Under the pieces are notes generated by a model, which was not told the origin of the DNA, searched no databases, and saw nothing but the letters and a program-made list of their open reading frames with translations. A stretch of 38,331 nt of DNA, taken from NCBI GenBank assembly GCA_002478115.1, contig DLMH01000188.1, positions 9,925 to 48,255 of the forward strand. Reading direction: 5' to 3'. Made by a program: the position numbers and the translations under genes. How positions within the stretch are numbered: the first letter of the stretch is position 1; each line of letters starts with the position of its first letter. The stretch comes from Candidatus Acidiferrum typicum (GTDB lineage Bacteria; Acidobacteriota; Terriglobia; Acidiferrales; UBA7541). Of the stretch, positions 1 through 12,612 are shown one piece after another.

Positions 1-3222
<3,222 letters not shown>

Positions 3223-3264
3223 TCGGACCCCGGCCAGTTTTCGCCGCGCATTCCAAAACTTACC

Positions 3265-3301
3265 AACGGCGCCTCGGTCTCACCCGCGGCGCCGTTTTTT
3301 T
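3265..3301 (+). terminator. Rho-independent terminator after rpoC
   Basis: A perfect 9-bp stem, AACGGCGCC (3265-3273) with GGCGCCGTT (3288-3296), encloses a 14-nt loop. The T-run covers 3295-3301. It sits just downstream of the rpoC stop and marks the end of the rpo operon. Confidence 0.9.
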
Positions 3302-3484
3302 GGCCCCGCCATGATCACCGCTTTCCTCGCTTTCCCATTTACCAGTTGATTGCTGTCCCTCGGTACAGGTAAGCATCAGGTACCACCCCGCTCGTATCTC
3401 CTTGCGGCGCTTCTATCCTCCTTCATAAGATGGTGCCGGATGTGTCGCGACGCTATGCCGGTCCCTTGCGATTCATAAACGCGC

Positions 3485-6142
3485 ATGCACGCCCCTTTGA
3501 GCCCTGGCGAAGAGCCGAAGGTCTCTCCGGAGAGAGAACCCCGTAACCCCGCCGGGGCGCGTCTGGAAGCCTTTGAGAAGCGCCAAACCGAACTCTGGCG
3601 CCTCACCTTTTTGCTCCTCCTGATTGTCACCATCGTTTTTGCCTGGCTCTCTTGGGGCACCTTGCGCACCGAAAAATCCCATCTCGAAGCATTAGCCTAT
3701 ACGGTTGGGCTGGTGGTGCTGGTTGTGCTCTTCGGCGCCTACATTTGGAAGAAAACTAAGGAAATTGCGGAGCTAAAAGGGCTCGTCCGCGGCCTCGACC
3801 AGAAAGACTCCGGCCTCCCCAGCGACCGCCAGATGCAACAGCTCATCGCGATGATTTCCAAGTCCCAGCAAGGTTTCCGCGATCTCATCGATTCCTTCTC
3901 CGACCTTCTCCTCGCCCTCAGTCTCGATGGCGAAATCCGCGCCGTAAACCGCAGCTTCTCTGATCTCGTTGGCCGCCCTTTTCAGGAAATCATCGGCTGT
4001 CATCTCATGGAGTTCTTCGAGAACGTTAACGAAACTTCCCCGGAATCCATTGCCCTGGCGATGTCCCGGTTTCTCGAACGCCGCCACTGGACCGGTGTTG
4101 TTCAAGTTCGCGTCAAGCGCAGTAACGCCACCTATTTCTTCGATTGCGTCGCTCACGCCATGCTCCGCGACGACAAGGTCCACGGCCTCACCATTCTCGC
4201 CCGCGACATCACCGCCATCCGCCGCAGCGAGGCCCGCTTCACGGAACTCTTTGAATCCCTCCAGGAGGGCATCTACATCGTTACACCCGAGGATCAGATC
4301 CTCGAGGTCAATCCCGCGCTCGTCCACATGTTGGGCTACGATTCGAAGGAAGCGCTCCTCGGCAAGCGCGTCAGCGACATCTTCGTCGACCAGGAGCAGC
4401 GCAACTCCCTCGCTCGCGAAATCCATCATCAGCCCTCTCCTCAGGGCCACGAGATCACACTGCGCCGCAAGGATGGCCAGCCTCTCCTTTGCTTGAACAC
4501 CGCCACCGTCGTTCGCGATACCAGCGGCCGCGTCGTCCGCTATCAGGGTGCCGTTGTTGACATCACCGAGCGCCGCGCCATCGAAAAGCGCCTTCACAAG
4601 GAGCAGGAATTCGCCCGCCGCCTCGTTGACAGCTTCCCCGACTTGATCTTTGTGGTGGATGCCAACAAGCGCTACACCTTTGCCAGCCCCAGGGTCGAGG
4701 AGGTCCTTGGTTATAAAGACACGGAAACCATCGGCATAGCCCTCGGCGAGCGCACCCATCGGGACGAACGCGCCGCCCTGCTTGCTGTCTTGGACGACGT
4801 GCTCGCCGGACGCCGCAGCTTTGCTTCCATCGAAGTCCAGGTACGCCACAAACAAGGCCAGTGGCGCCGCCTTCGCTGCCACTTCAGCCCGCTTTTCGAT
4901 GAACACGGCAAGATCGAAGGCGTGGTCATCTCCGGCCGCGACGTTACCGAGCTCAAGCGCCTCGAAGAGCAGCTCATCCAGGCTGAAAAACTTGCCGCCA
5001 TGGGCCAGATGCTCGCCGGCGTCGCTCACGAACTGAACAATCCTCTCACCGCCATTCTCGGCGTCAGCGAATTGCTCCGCGATCGCCAGGGCATCGACGA
5101 TAGCACCAAGCGCCAGCTCGAAATGACTCACCGTCAGGCCCGCCGCGCCGCCCGCATCGTGCAGAACCTCTTGGAATTCTCGCGCCCCGCTTCTCCGCAG
5201 AAGAAGATGCTCGACCTCAACAACATCATCGACCGCACCCTCCAGTTGCACGAGCATTCCCTTCGCCGCAACAGCATTGAAGTCGACTTCCGTCCGTTCC
5301 CCGGCCTTCCGCCCATCACCGGTGACGCCAACCAGCTCATTCAGGTTTTCCTCAATCTCATCAGCAATGCGGAACAAGCCATTCGTGAAGTTCGCCAGTC
5401 CGGCCGCATCCAGATTCGCCTGGGCCAATCCCTGAATCGCGTCTTTGCCACCGTTCAGGATGACGGCGTCGGCATCAAGCCGGAAGCCCTGGCCAAACTC
5501 TTTGATCCCTTCTTCACCACCAAGCGTCCCGGTGGCGGCACCGGTCTTGGCCTCAGCATCTGCATGTCCATCCTCCGCGAACATGGCGGCAACATTGAAG
5601 CCGAAACCCTGCCTGCGGGTGGCGCTGCCTTCACCGTCTCTTTCCCGCCTTCGCCCCAAGGGCCCGGGGTCAGCGCCCCTCGCGAACTCGATTCGAGTTC
5701 CGGCAGCGGCGAAATCAAGATGAAGTCGCTCTCGTTCTTGCAGAATCGCTCGATTCTCGTCCTCGACGATGAAGAGAGCATCCGCATGCTCCTCTCCGAA
5801 GGCCTCGCCGCCCACGGCCTCAAGGTCGAATGCGCCGCTACCGCCGAGCAGGCTCTCAGCCTCATCCTCGGCAACAAGTTCGACGCCATTCTTTGTGATT
5901 TGAAGCTGGCCGGCTCCGGCCCCAACGCCGATGGCTACGGTGTCGCTCAGCGTCTCCGAATCGCCGCTGGTCCCAACCGCCCGGAAGTCATCTTCATGTC
6001 CGGCGACGTCATCGGTGAAGAGGGCGGCCCTAGCGGCTTGCGCGGTGACCACGCCCTGCAGAAGCCCTTCCGCATCTCGGATGTCTTGAGTGTTCTTATG
6101 ACCGTCATCAACGATGCCCCATCTGGACCGGAAAACGCCTAG
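3485..6142 (+). CDS. Membrane PAS hybrid sensor histidine kinase with C-terminal receiver
   Basis: An 885-residue hybrid histidine kinase. Two hydrophobic segments (about residues 40-58 and 74-92) anchor it in the inner membrane with a very short outer loop, so sensing is probably cytoplasmic or intramembrane. Three PAS domains follow (about 128-243, 249-370, 376-497). The HisKA domain has the phospho-acceptor H515 in VAHELNNPLTAILG. The HATPase domain (about 610-725) shows the N box NLISNAEQAI, DDGVGIKPEAL and the GGGTGLGLSI box. A receiver domain (about 755-880) begins ILVLDDEESIRMLL and has D805 as likely phospho-acceptor and the conserved Lys in QKPF. No response regulator with a DNA-binding domain lies beside it, so output must go through a separate partner or phosphorelay. 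The frame is closed by a TAA at 3476-3478, so ATG 3485 is the earliest start; no good ribosome site is visible. The signal sensed is unknown. Confidence 0.93.
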   Translation: MHAPLSPGEEPKVSPEREPRNPAGARLEAFEKRQTELWRLTFLLLLIVTIVFAWLSWGTLRTEKSHLEALAYTVGLVVLVVLFGAYIWKKTKEIAELKGLVRGLDQKDSGLPSDRQMQQLIAMISKSQQGFRDLIDSFSDLLLALSLDGEIRAVNRSFSDLVGRPFQEIIGCHLMEFFENVNETSPESIALAMSRFLERRHWTGVVQVRVKRSNATYFFDCVAHAMLRDDKVHGLTILARDITAIRRSEARFTELFESLQEGIYIVTPEDQILEVNPALVHMLGYDSKEALLGKRVSDIFVDQEQRNSLAREIHHQPSPQGHEITLRRKDGQPLLCLNTATVVRDTSGRVVRYQGAVVDITERRAIEKRLHKEQEFARRLVDSFPDLIFVVDANKRYTFASPRVEEVLGYKDTETIGIALGERTHRDERAALLAVLDDVLAGRRSFASIEVQVRHKQGQWRRLRCHFSPLFDEHGKIEGVVISGRDVTELKRLEEQLIQAEKLAAMGQMLAGVAHELNNPLTAILGVSELLRDRQGIDDSTKRQLEMTHRQARRAARIVQNLLEFSRPASPQKKMLDLNNIIDRTLQLHEHSLRRNSIEVDFRPFPGLPPITGDANQLIQVFLNLISNAEQAIREVRQSGRIQIRLGQSLNRVFATVQDDGVGIKPEALAKLFDPFFTTKRPGGGTGLGLSICMSILREHGGNIEAETLPAGGAAFTVSFPPSPQGPGVSAPRELDSSSGSGEIKMKSLSFLQNRSILVLDDEESIRMLLSEGLAAHGLKVECAATAEQALSLILGNKFDAILCDLKLAGSGPNADGYGVAQRLRIAAGPNRPEVIFMSGDVIGEEGGPSGLRGDHALQKPFRISDVLSVLMTVINDAPSGPENA

Positions 6143-6153
6143 CACTCGCTGCT

Positions 6154-7149
6154 CTAGTTCTTCGGGCTCCCGGGGCTGGCATCCACGCCAAAATCCCACA
6201 CAAACAGATTCATTCCGTCCGGCAGAAGTTCCGCCAGCACATATTCACCCGGTGGCAGTGGCGCGCCCAGCGTGAACCGGTAAACCGTGGGCGCGATCTC
6301 CCAGCGCTGCACCGAAATCACATCCTGCTTCTTGCCCACTTGCTCTCCAAACAGCGAGCTGATCGATTCCAGTTGCCGCTCATTGCGCGCTACCTTCACG
6401 CGAAGCAGCTCGACCTCTGGTCCCGATTCCCCCGCACGGCTGCTCCTTTCTACTTTTGACACCTGGTTGGGATCCGGCGGCGCTTCGCGCAAATAGAACT
6501 CCGGCCGCGTCGACTTCAAGCGCAGCCCCGCGCGCGCCCCGGCAATGATCAAGTGCTGTTTCCCGGGCACGATCGGGACCGGCGACAGAATTTGCTCGAT
6601 CACGCGTTTCTTGTCCGTCTTCAGCCCCGAACCCACCTGGTCCAGAATCCGCACGGACTTTCCCTCAACCACAAACATCCCTTCGCCCGAGGGCAGAAAC
6701 GCGCCGTCTCCCACCGGCAGGCTCGCGTCAATGTCCGCCACATTGTCCATCCGCGCCGCCTCTTCCTGCTTGTGCACCTTCTCGACCATCGCCGACGATG
6801 ATTTCTCCTCCTCGGCTTCCTCCTTGGCAGTCGCATCCCAATCCACCATTGACGCCGGTAACTCCTCCCAATCCCCGCGCTCCAGGCTGTAATACCTCAC
6901 CCGCTCTCCGTCCCTCTGATACTCCCGGATGATCTGGTACGTGCCGTCCTTCAAGACAAGTTTCTTCCCGCGCGGCAGCCTGGCCGCCGACGTCTGGTTC
7001 TGCTCAGGTTTTGGTTCTTGGGAAGAGCCCGACACAGCCTGACCGGACAATGTGGCAACACCCAGCAGAAGCCCAATATAAGGAAGGCACCACCAGCAGG
7101 CGGAATGGCGTGGACCGGCCATCAGAAAACCCCGGTTGGCGCATCTCAC
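6154..7149 (-). CDS. Secreted or membrane-anchored protein of unknown function
   Basis: The reading frame gives up to 331 residues. ATG 7122 (residue 10) is the more natural start, because a signal-like stretch follows at once (CLPYIGLLLGVATLSGQAVSG), then a charged, Gln/Pro-rich linker. Near the mature N-terminus is a short segment LPRGKKLVLKDGTYQIIREY, a style common in acidobacterial secreted proteins of unknown role. A glutamate/lysine-rich coiled stretch and two mainly beta regions follow. The C-terminal part (RFTLGAPLPPGEYVLAELL, then WDFGVD) resembles an all-beta envelope module. It is convergent with the kinase gene, 11 bp apart, with no evident terminator between them. I do not recognise a named family, and no catalytic motif is visible. 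That the protein is real is likely from its even composition and signal peptide. Confidence 0.75.
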   Translation of the reverse strand: MRCANRGFLMAGPRHSACWWCLPYIGLLLGVATLSGQAVSGSSQEPKPEQNQTSAARLPRGKKLVLKDGTYQIIREYQRDGERVRYYSLERGDWEELPASMVDWDATAKEEAEEEKSSSAMVEKVHKQEEAARMDNVADIDASLPVGDGAFLPSGEGMFVVEGKSVRILDQVGSGLKTDKKRVIEQILSPVPIVPGKQHLIIAGARAGLRLKSTRPEFYLREAPPDPNQVSKVERSSRAGESGPEVELLRVKVARNERQLESISSLFGEQVGKKQDVISVQRWEIAPTVYRFTLGAPLPPGEYVLAELLPDGMNLFVWDFGVDASPGSPKN

Positions 7150-7331
7150 GCCTCAAAGTCCAGCGGCGCGCCACCTGAATTTCAGCATAGCGCGCCCTCC
7201 GCAGCCCCGCAAGCCGCCCAACCCGCTCCCCTACACTGGGCCAATTCGCTGGCCAACCCACAGCCCCACTCTTTCTCACCATTCTCACAAGAATCGGGCG
7301 CACGATTCAATCCGCCCTTCCTCTTCTCTTC

Positions 7332-7359
7332 ATAGGGGTCCAGTACCGCTGGACCCTAT
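7332..7359. repeat. Imperfect palindrome (GTCCAG type)
   Basis: ATAGGGGTCCAG (7332-7343) pairs with CTGGACCCTAT (7349-7359) around loop TACCG, with a single bulged G. No T-run follows on either strand, so it is not an obvious terminator. It resembles in design the larger GGGGGTCGGA palindrome at 12613-12648. Confidence 0.6.
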
Positions 7360-7453
7360 CATCGCAACGAGCAATCGCTTGCGTCATTTGGCTTGCGCCA
7401 AGATTTGAGGGGAGCTTCAGCCATTCGCCTCTTGCTTGACGCAACCCGGTCCT

Positions 7454-7525
7454 GTCATTCCAACGGAGTCTGCGAACTGAGGTACTCTTTTCCATCGCAC
7501 GCTTTTTGTGCGATGAGTCTCTCTT
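7454..7525 (+). repeat. Composite dispersed repeat, copy 1
   Basis: The unit begins GTCATTCC, continues to GAGGTACTCTTTT, then a perfect hairpin CATCGCAC-GCTTTTT-GTGCGATG (7493-7515), and ends TCTCTCTT. It shares the GAGGTACTC arm and the hairpin, loop included, with copy 2. Such intergenic units are non-coding. Confidence 0.85.
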
Positions 7526-7528
7526 GTG

Positions 7529-7550
7529 GCACAGTCACTCCTGACTGTGC
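7529..7550. repeat. Perfect 9-bp hairpin
   Basis: GCACAGTCA (7529-7537), loop CTCC, TGACTGTGC (7542-7550). It lies directly after copy 1 of the composite repeat and is not followed by a T-run. Confidence 0.7.
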
Positions 7551-7571
7551 TCTTGGGTTCGCCTTTGGACT

Positions 7572-7589
7572 GCGGCGGCTCGCCGCCGC
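7572..7589. repeat. GC-only 7-bp hairpin
   Basis: GCGGCGG (7572-7578) pairs with CCGCCGC (7583-7589) over loop CTCG. An outer GACTG (7568-7572) and CAGTC (7595-7599) are also complementary. Similar GCGGCGG/CCGCCGC hairpins are frequent in intergenic DNA of GC-rich soil bacteria. Confidence 0.6.
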
Positions 7590-7627
7590 TTTTACAGTCG
7601 GACGCCCCGCCGCGTTCCGCATCCTCC

Positions 7628-7702
7628 GTCATCCCGAACCCGCGTCTTCTGCGGGTGAGGTACTCTTTTCCATCGCACGCTTTTTGTGCGATGAATCTCT
7701 CT
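7628..7702 (+). repeat. Composite dispersed repeat, copy 2
   Basis: It begins GTCATCCCG and repeats the arm GAGGTACTCTTTT. The same perfect hairpin CATCGCAC-GCTTTTT-GTGCGATG lies at 7671-7693, and the unit ends in TCTCTCT. It has the same orientation as copies 1 and 3; the stretch between head and arm differs in sequence from copy 1. Confidence 0.85.
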
Positions 7703-8281
7703 GCCGCTTTTCTCTTCTTTGTAAACTCTGTGCCCTCTGCGTGAGTCTTCTTCCTGCTCCCGCTCTTCTGGCGCCTGCTACGACCGTTATCGGCCCGCCT
7801 CGGGTACACTCCAATTCGTTGTCCGCCCGAGCGCTCGCCCTTTTTTCTCTTTCAGATCTCACAAAAATGGACACTCTCTTCCCTTTGGCTGAAATTTCTT
7901 GCCATTTCCTGCTTTGGCCTCGCTGCCTTTGGCACCCGATGGACTGTAGTCCTCTTGCACTTCTTCGTGGTGTTCGCTGTCGTCCTGGCGTTCCCTCTCA
8001 GCCTGCTCCCATCGCTCGTGAATGACTTTTGGACTGGCTAGGACGGAAACAAGACAACGCGCCAGGTTCCGCCCCTCCGTGAGCGTTTGCGGTCCGGGGA
8101 AACTGCGATGCTCGGAGCGAAAATCGCACCCGCATCATCCTGTTCTCGTGAATGGGGAAAACTCTGGAAGGGAAACTCGCCTAACCGAAGACTGCCGATC
8201 GCATTCCTGACTCAGCCGAGGCTGGGAATAACCCAGCGGATGCGTCGAAAGGAGCGATTCTCGAACCCAACCCGCCACCGC

Positions 8282-8590
8282 TCAGTGCGTGCAGCGCGGG
8301 AACAACGTCACCAGCACCATCAAATCAGAAAGCGTGAAAAGCCACTGGTCCGCTCGGGCGCCTGCTGCCTCCGCGGCCCTCGCAATGAACCCCAGATGCC
8401 GGCTCCGCGCGAAATTGTGTAGGTGTTCCACACAAATCCCCGTCAGGCTGGCAACTTCCGCCTCCGTAAAGATCTTCTGACTCGACTTGACCGTAACCAA
8501 GAGTAGCCTCTCTATTTCTCCGCTGCTCTCGTAACCTTTCACCTGGTGAGATGCGCAAACGAGATTACGAGTTGCTAATTTCTCCTGCAA
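8282..8590 (-). CDS. Small helix-turn-helix-like protein (putative)
   Basis: Up to 102 residues from a TTG at 8590; no ATG is available in the frame, so the start is uncertain and a GTG inside is possible. The segment FTEAEVASLTGICVEHLHNFAR looks like a MerR/excisionase-type helix-turn-helix: a condition helix EAEVASLTG, a turn, and a second helix. It is followed by LGFIARAAEAAGARADQWLFTLSDLMVL, which resembles the wing and second helix of that fold. The C-terminus ends FPRCTH. Its start is 147 bp from the stop of the DinB-like gene upstream on the same strand. A perfect CTCGTTT/AAACGAG dyad lies about 75-100 bp upstream. Small proteins of this look occur in acidobacteria, but I cannot name the family. 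The alternative is a chance frame at the edge of the repeat region. Confidence 0.5.
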   Translation of the reverse strand: MQEKLATRNLVCASHQVKGYESSGEIERLLLVTVKSSQKIFTEAEVASLTGICVEHLHNFARSRHLGFIARAAEAAGARADQWLFTLSDLMVLVTLFPRCTH

Positions 8591-8666
8591 TAGTAGTTCC
8601 GTTTTATTAACCCAAAACGAATTCTCTAGTACTTTTCTCTAACCGCGTGCAAAAACCTGCTTTTTC

Positions 8667-8691
8667 CTCGTTTTTCCGCTTCCCAAACGAG
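8667..8691. promoter_or_regulatory. Inverted repeat upstream of the small HTH gene
   Basis: CTCGTTT (8667-8673) and AAACGAG (8685-8691) form a perfect 7-bp dyad with an 11-bp spacer. It lies between the DinB-like gene and the small HTH gene. The arms are not followed by T-runs in either direction, so an operator is as likely as an RNA hairpin. Confidence 0.35.
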
Positions 8692-8737
8692 TTCACCTGC
8701 CTGGCAAAAGCGACAGGGGCAAGTATGCAAAAATGTA

Positions 8738-9283
8738 CTATTTCTGGGTATTCTCTACAGCTTTCGGGAGGTGCGCTGCTATTTCCTTTATTTGCTTCGT
8801 ATGCCGCAACTCATGCGAGGCGATCATTTCAAACCATTCATACACATTCAGCATCCCTAGAAAGGCATGCTCCCAGCGGTAAACGCTCAAATCCCGCTGC
8901 TGTGTTTCTTCCAGGAAAGACAGCGTGCGCTCGCGCGCGGCTCGCAACTCCGCCAGCATCTCTTCCTTGTGTCCCAGAAGGCCATGGTCCAAAGGTATCG
9001 GCGTCTTCCGCCGGATCAGCCGCGCTTCCACCAACCAGAAAGGCAGGTGAAACCGTTTTCGGAAGGGAATCTCTTTTGGAGTTTTTTGAATGATGCGATC
9101 AGCGCCACCTACGACAGCGCGCTCTACCATAACCAGATGGGCCACAAGTTCTGCGGCGGACCACTCCTCGGCTCTTGGTTTGCGGCTCCATTGTTCTGGG
9201 GGAATTGTGTCGGCAGCGCGAAAAAAACTTCTCTGCGCCCGCGCGAGCTTCGCGACGATAGGATCGATCGAAGGCACGCTCAC
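8738..9283 (-). CDS. DinB-superfamily protein
   Basis: A 181-residue protein of the DinB/YfiT four-helix-bundle superfamily, whose members bind a divalent metal through three histidines. The histidine pattern is visible: H49 in AAELVAHLVMVE, and H157 and H161 in IASHELRHTKQI. The N-terminal PIVAKLARAQRSFFRAADTIPPEQWSRKP and the tryptophan-containing EEWSAAELVAHL are also typical. Family members include DNA-damage-induced proteins and thiol-dependent S-transferases, so the reaction cannot be assigned. The start is GTG 9283; no strong ribosome site is seen and GTG 9277 is an alternative. It lies 17 bp after gatA on the same strand and is probably co-transcribed with it, perhaps only by position. 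Confidence 0.85.
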   Translation of the reverse strand: MSVPSIDPIVAKLARAQRSFFRAADTIPPEQWSRKPRAEEWSAAELVAHLVMVERAVVGGADRIIQKTPKEIPFRKRFHLPFWLVEARLIRRKTPIPLDHGLLGHKEEMLAELRAARERTLSFLEETQQRDLSVYRWEHAFLGMLNVYEWFEMIASHELRHTKQIKEIAAHLPKAVENTQK

Positions 9284-9300
9284 ACTCTATCAAGAACTCT

Positions 9301-10740
9301 CTAGAGCGAAGCCCCGCCCGCCTGCTCAAACGCGTGAGCCAGTTGCAGCACCCGCGCCTCTCCAAAGGCCGGCCCGAACACTTGTAATCCCACCGGCAGC
9401 TTGCCGCCGATCCGTCCGCACGGCACGCTGATCCCCGGCAGCCCCGCCAACGACCCCGTAACCGTATATATATCAGCAAGATACATCTGCAGAGGGTCGT
9501 TCACACGTTCCCCGAGCTTAAACGCCGGCACCGGCGACGTCGGGGTTACAATCACATCCACCTTCTGAAACGCCTCGCCGAAATCCTGCGCGATCAGCGC
9601 CCGCACCTTCTGCCCCTTCAGGTAATAAGCGTCGTAGTAGCCCGCCGACAGCACGTACGTTCCGAGCACGATCCGGCGCTTCACTTCCGCGCCGAATCCG
9701 GCGCCCCGCGTCTTGCGGTAGGTCGCAATCAGCGAATCGCCCTCCACGCGCGGGCCAAAGCGCACACCGTCATAACGCGCCAGGTTGGAACTCGCTTCCG
9801 CCGTCGCAATGATGTAGTACGTCGCAATCGCGTAATCCGTATGCGGCAGGTGGATGTCCATCAACTCGCAGCCCAGCTTCCGCAGCAGGGCAATCCCCGC
9901 TTCCACCTTCTCCCGTACTCCGGCATCCATCCCTGCACCAAAATACTCTTTTGGGATACCGATTTTCATTCCTTTGACAGGTTTCGCCAATCCAGCCGCG
10001 TAATCTTCCACCGGCGCCGTCGTGGACGTCGAATCGTTGGGGTCGCGCCCCGCAATGATCTGCAAAACCTTCGCGACATCCGCCACGTTGTGCGCTAATG
10101 GACCAATGCGATCCAGCGACGACGCAAACGCAATCAATCCATACCGCGACACCCGCCCATAACTCCCCATCATCGCCGGCAATCCGCACAAGGCTCCTGG
10201 TTGCCGGATGGACCCGCCGGTATCCGTGCCCAGCGCTGCCACCGCCAGGTCCGCCGCCACCGCCGCCGCCGAGCCGCCGCTCGACCCGCCCGGCACGCGA
10301 TCCGGTGCCACGGGATTCTTCACCGGGCCATACGCGGAATTCTCCGTCGAACTGCCCATCGCGAATTCGTCGCAATTCGTCTTGCCCAGAATCACCGCGC
10401 CCGCGGCCTCCAGCCGGACCACGGCCGTCGCATCGTATGGCGGGATGTAGTTGTCCAGGATCTTGGAGCTGCAGGTGGTGCGCACGCCGCGCGTGCTGAT
10501 CGTATCCTTAATAGCGAGCGGCACCCCGGCCAGCGGCGGCAGCGGCTTCCCCGCGGCCGCCATCGCGTCCACGCGATCCGCCTGCGCATACGCGCGCTTT
10601 TCGCACAACGTCAGAAACGCATTAATCTCCGGATTGCGCGCCGCGATCCGCTTGTAATGCTCCGTGGCAATCTCCCGCGCCGAAGTCTTCTTCGCCGCAA
10701 TGGCTTCCCGCACGCTCGAAATCGTCCACGCCGCGCTCAT
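9301..10740 (-). CDS. gatA: Glutamyl-tRNA(Gln)/aspartyl-tRNA(Asn) amidotransferase subunit A
   Basis: GatA is the glutaminase subunit of the GatCAB complex, which amidates mischarged Glu-tRNA(Gln) or Asp-tRNA(Asn). The 479-residue length is normal. The amidase Lys-cisSer-Ser triad is intact: K78 in GVPLAIKDT, S153 in VPGGSSGGSAAA and S177 in GTDTGGSIRQP. The order and spacing match the amidase signature family. The start ATG overlaps the gatC stop as ATGA, so the two are translationally coupled. gatB is not beside them, so the complex needs a gatB elsewhere in the genome. The protein acts in the cytoplasm. Confidence 0.97.
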   Translation of the reverse strand: MSAAWTISSVREAIAAKKTSAREIATEHYKRIAARNPEINAFLTLCEKRAYAQADRVDAMAAAGKPLPPLAGVPLAIKDTISTRGVRTTCSSKILDNYIPPYDATAVVRLEAAGAVILGKTNCDEFAMGSSTENSAYGPVKNPVAPDRVPGGSSGGSAAAVAADLAVAALGTDTGGSIRQPGALCGLPAMMGSYGRVSRYGLIAFASSLDRIGPLAHNVADVAKVLQIIAGRDPNDSTSTTAPVEDYAAGLAKPVKGMKIGIPKEYFGAGMDAGVREKVEAGIALLRKLGCELMDIHLPHTDYAIATYYIIATAEASSNLARYDGVRFGPRVEGDSLIATYRKTRGAGFGAEVKRRIVLGTYVLSAGYYDAYYLKGQKVRALIAQDFGEAFQKVDVIVTPTSPVPAFKLGERVNDPLQMYLADIYTVTGSLAGLPGISVPCGRIGGKLPVGLQVFGPAFGEARVLQLAHAFEQAGGASL

Positions 10741-11039
10741 CGCTCAATCACCTTGGGCACTCGGAAGTACGGCGGCTCCGGATCGGGCGCTTGCGCCAGC
10801 ACATCGTCGGCAACCGCGCACGGCACCACCAAGTCCTCGCGCAACGTCGCGTCCGCCGTCTGATCGTCCGCCAACACCTGCGCCATAGGCTCGACCTTGC
10901 TGGTGTCCAACTCGTTCAACTTCCCGATGTACTCCAGAATTTCGTCAATCTGCGCGCGGTAGGTTTCCAGCTCCGCCTCGCCCAAATCCAGGTAAGCCAA
11001 ATCTGCCACCCGCAACACATCTTCCCGGCTGATCTTCAC
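10737..11039 (-). CDS. gatC: Glutamyl-tRNA(Gln)/aspartyl-tRNA(Asn) amidotransferase subunit C
   Basis: GatC is the small linker that wraps around the GatA-GatB interface. The 100-residue length and the pattern (ISREDVLRVADLAYLDLGEAE at the start, KLNELDTSKVEPM in the middle, then LREDLV and a C-terminal FRVPKVIER) are diagnostic. The start is GTG 11039, preceded by GGAG repeats with about 6 nt to the start codon (around 11046-11054). It overlaps gatA by 4 bp and lies 61 bp after ispG on the same strand. Confidence 0.96.
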   Translation of the reverse strand: MKISREDVLRVADLAYLDLGEAELETYRAQIDEILEYIGKLNELDTSKVEPMAQVLADDQTADATLREDLVVPCAVADDVLAQAPDPEPPYFRVPKVIER

Positions 11040-11100
11040 GCTATGCTCCGCTCCAACTGCTCAACTCGAACCTCAAATTCTAACACACGCTTTCTTCGCC

Positions 11101-12381
<1,281 letters not shown>

Positions 12382-12432
12382 ATCCTTTCATTTTACCAGC
12401 CCGCCCCGCCTCTGTCCTCTTGGGGTCGGGTA

Positions 12433-12465
12433 CCCCATCCTTCGCGCCTTTTGCGAAGGGTGGGG
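12433..12465. repeat. 13-bp near-perfect palindrome
   Basis: CCCCATCCTTCGC (12433-12445) pairs with GCGAAGGGTGGGG (12453-12465) around loop GCCTTTT, with one G-T pair. It could act as a terminator-like hairpin for neither neighbour, since both genes point away from it. Confidence 0.75.
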
Positions 12466-12542
12466 CCTGGGTTCCTCTTGCTTGTGTAGCGGCCGCCTTC
12501 TGAGGCGGGCGCTGTTGCCGCTTCCTCGCCTCTCCGCCCTCC

Positions 12543-12607
12543 ATCACTCCGAGCGAAGTGAGGAACTCTTCATCCATCGCACGCTTTTTGTGCGATGAAG
12601 CTCTCTT
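12543..12607 (+). repeat. Composite dispersed repeat, copy 3
   Basis: The head ATCACTCCGAGCGAAGTGAG leads into GAACTCTTCAT and then the hairpin CATCGCAC-GCTTTTT-GTGCGATG (12575-12597), ending CTCTCTT. The hairpin and its loop are identical to the two copies 5 kb away, in the same orientation. Confidence 0.85.
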
Positions 12608-12612
12608 CCTCC

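Larger units (their letters stand above)
7150..8281. other. Gene-poor, repeat-rich intergenic region (about 1.1 kb)
   Basis: I find no credible gene here. Open frames such as 7393-8025 (+) and 7417-7809 (-) run through inverted repeats and have a composition set by them (Leu/Ser/Cys/Phe-rich, no domain). The stretch holds two copies of a composite repeat (7454-7525, 7628-7702), several other hairpins (7332-7359, 7529-7550, 7572-7589) and a segment at about 7700-7750. The complement of that segment reads like the scattered CACAGAG-type repeats that produce spurious peptides such as THAEGTEFTKKR. The top strand is strikingly pyrimidine-rich. From 8026 to 8281 I see only one small hairpin and no assignable element. 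Confidence 0.7.

Noticed and set aside
3773..6199. 808-residue frame opposite the histidine kinase
   Set aside because: Antisense to the kinase, whose domains are clear; no recognisable motif in the reverse frame.
7454..7702. CRISPR array
   Set aside because: Only two units with unequal internal parts, no regular spacer length and no cas genes.
7393..8025. 210-residue frame in the repeat region
   Set aside because: It runs through two copies of the composite repeat and other hairpins, is Leu/Ser/Cys-rich, and has no ribosome site or domain.
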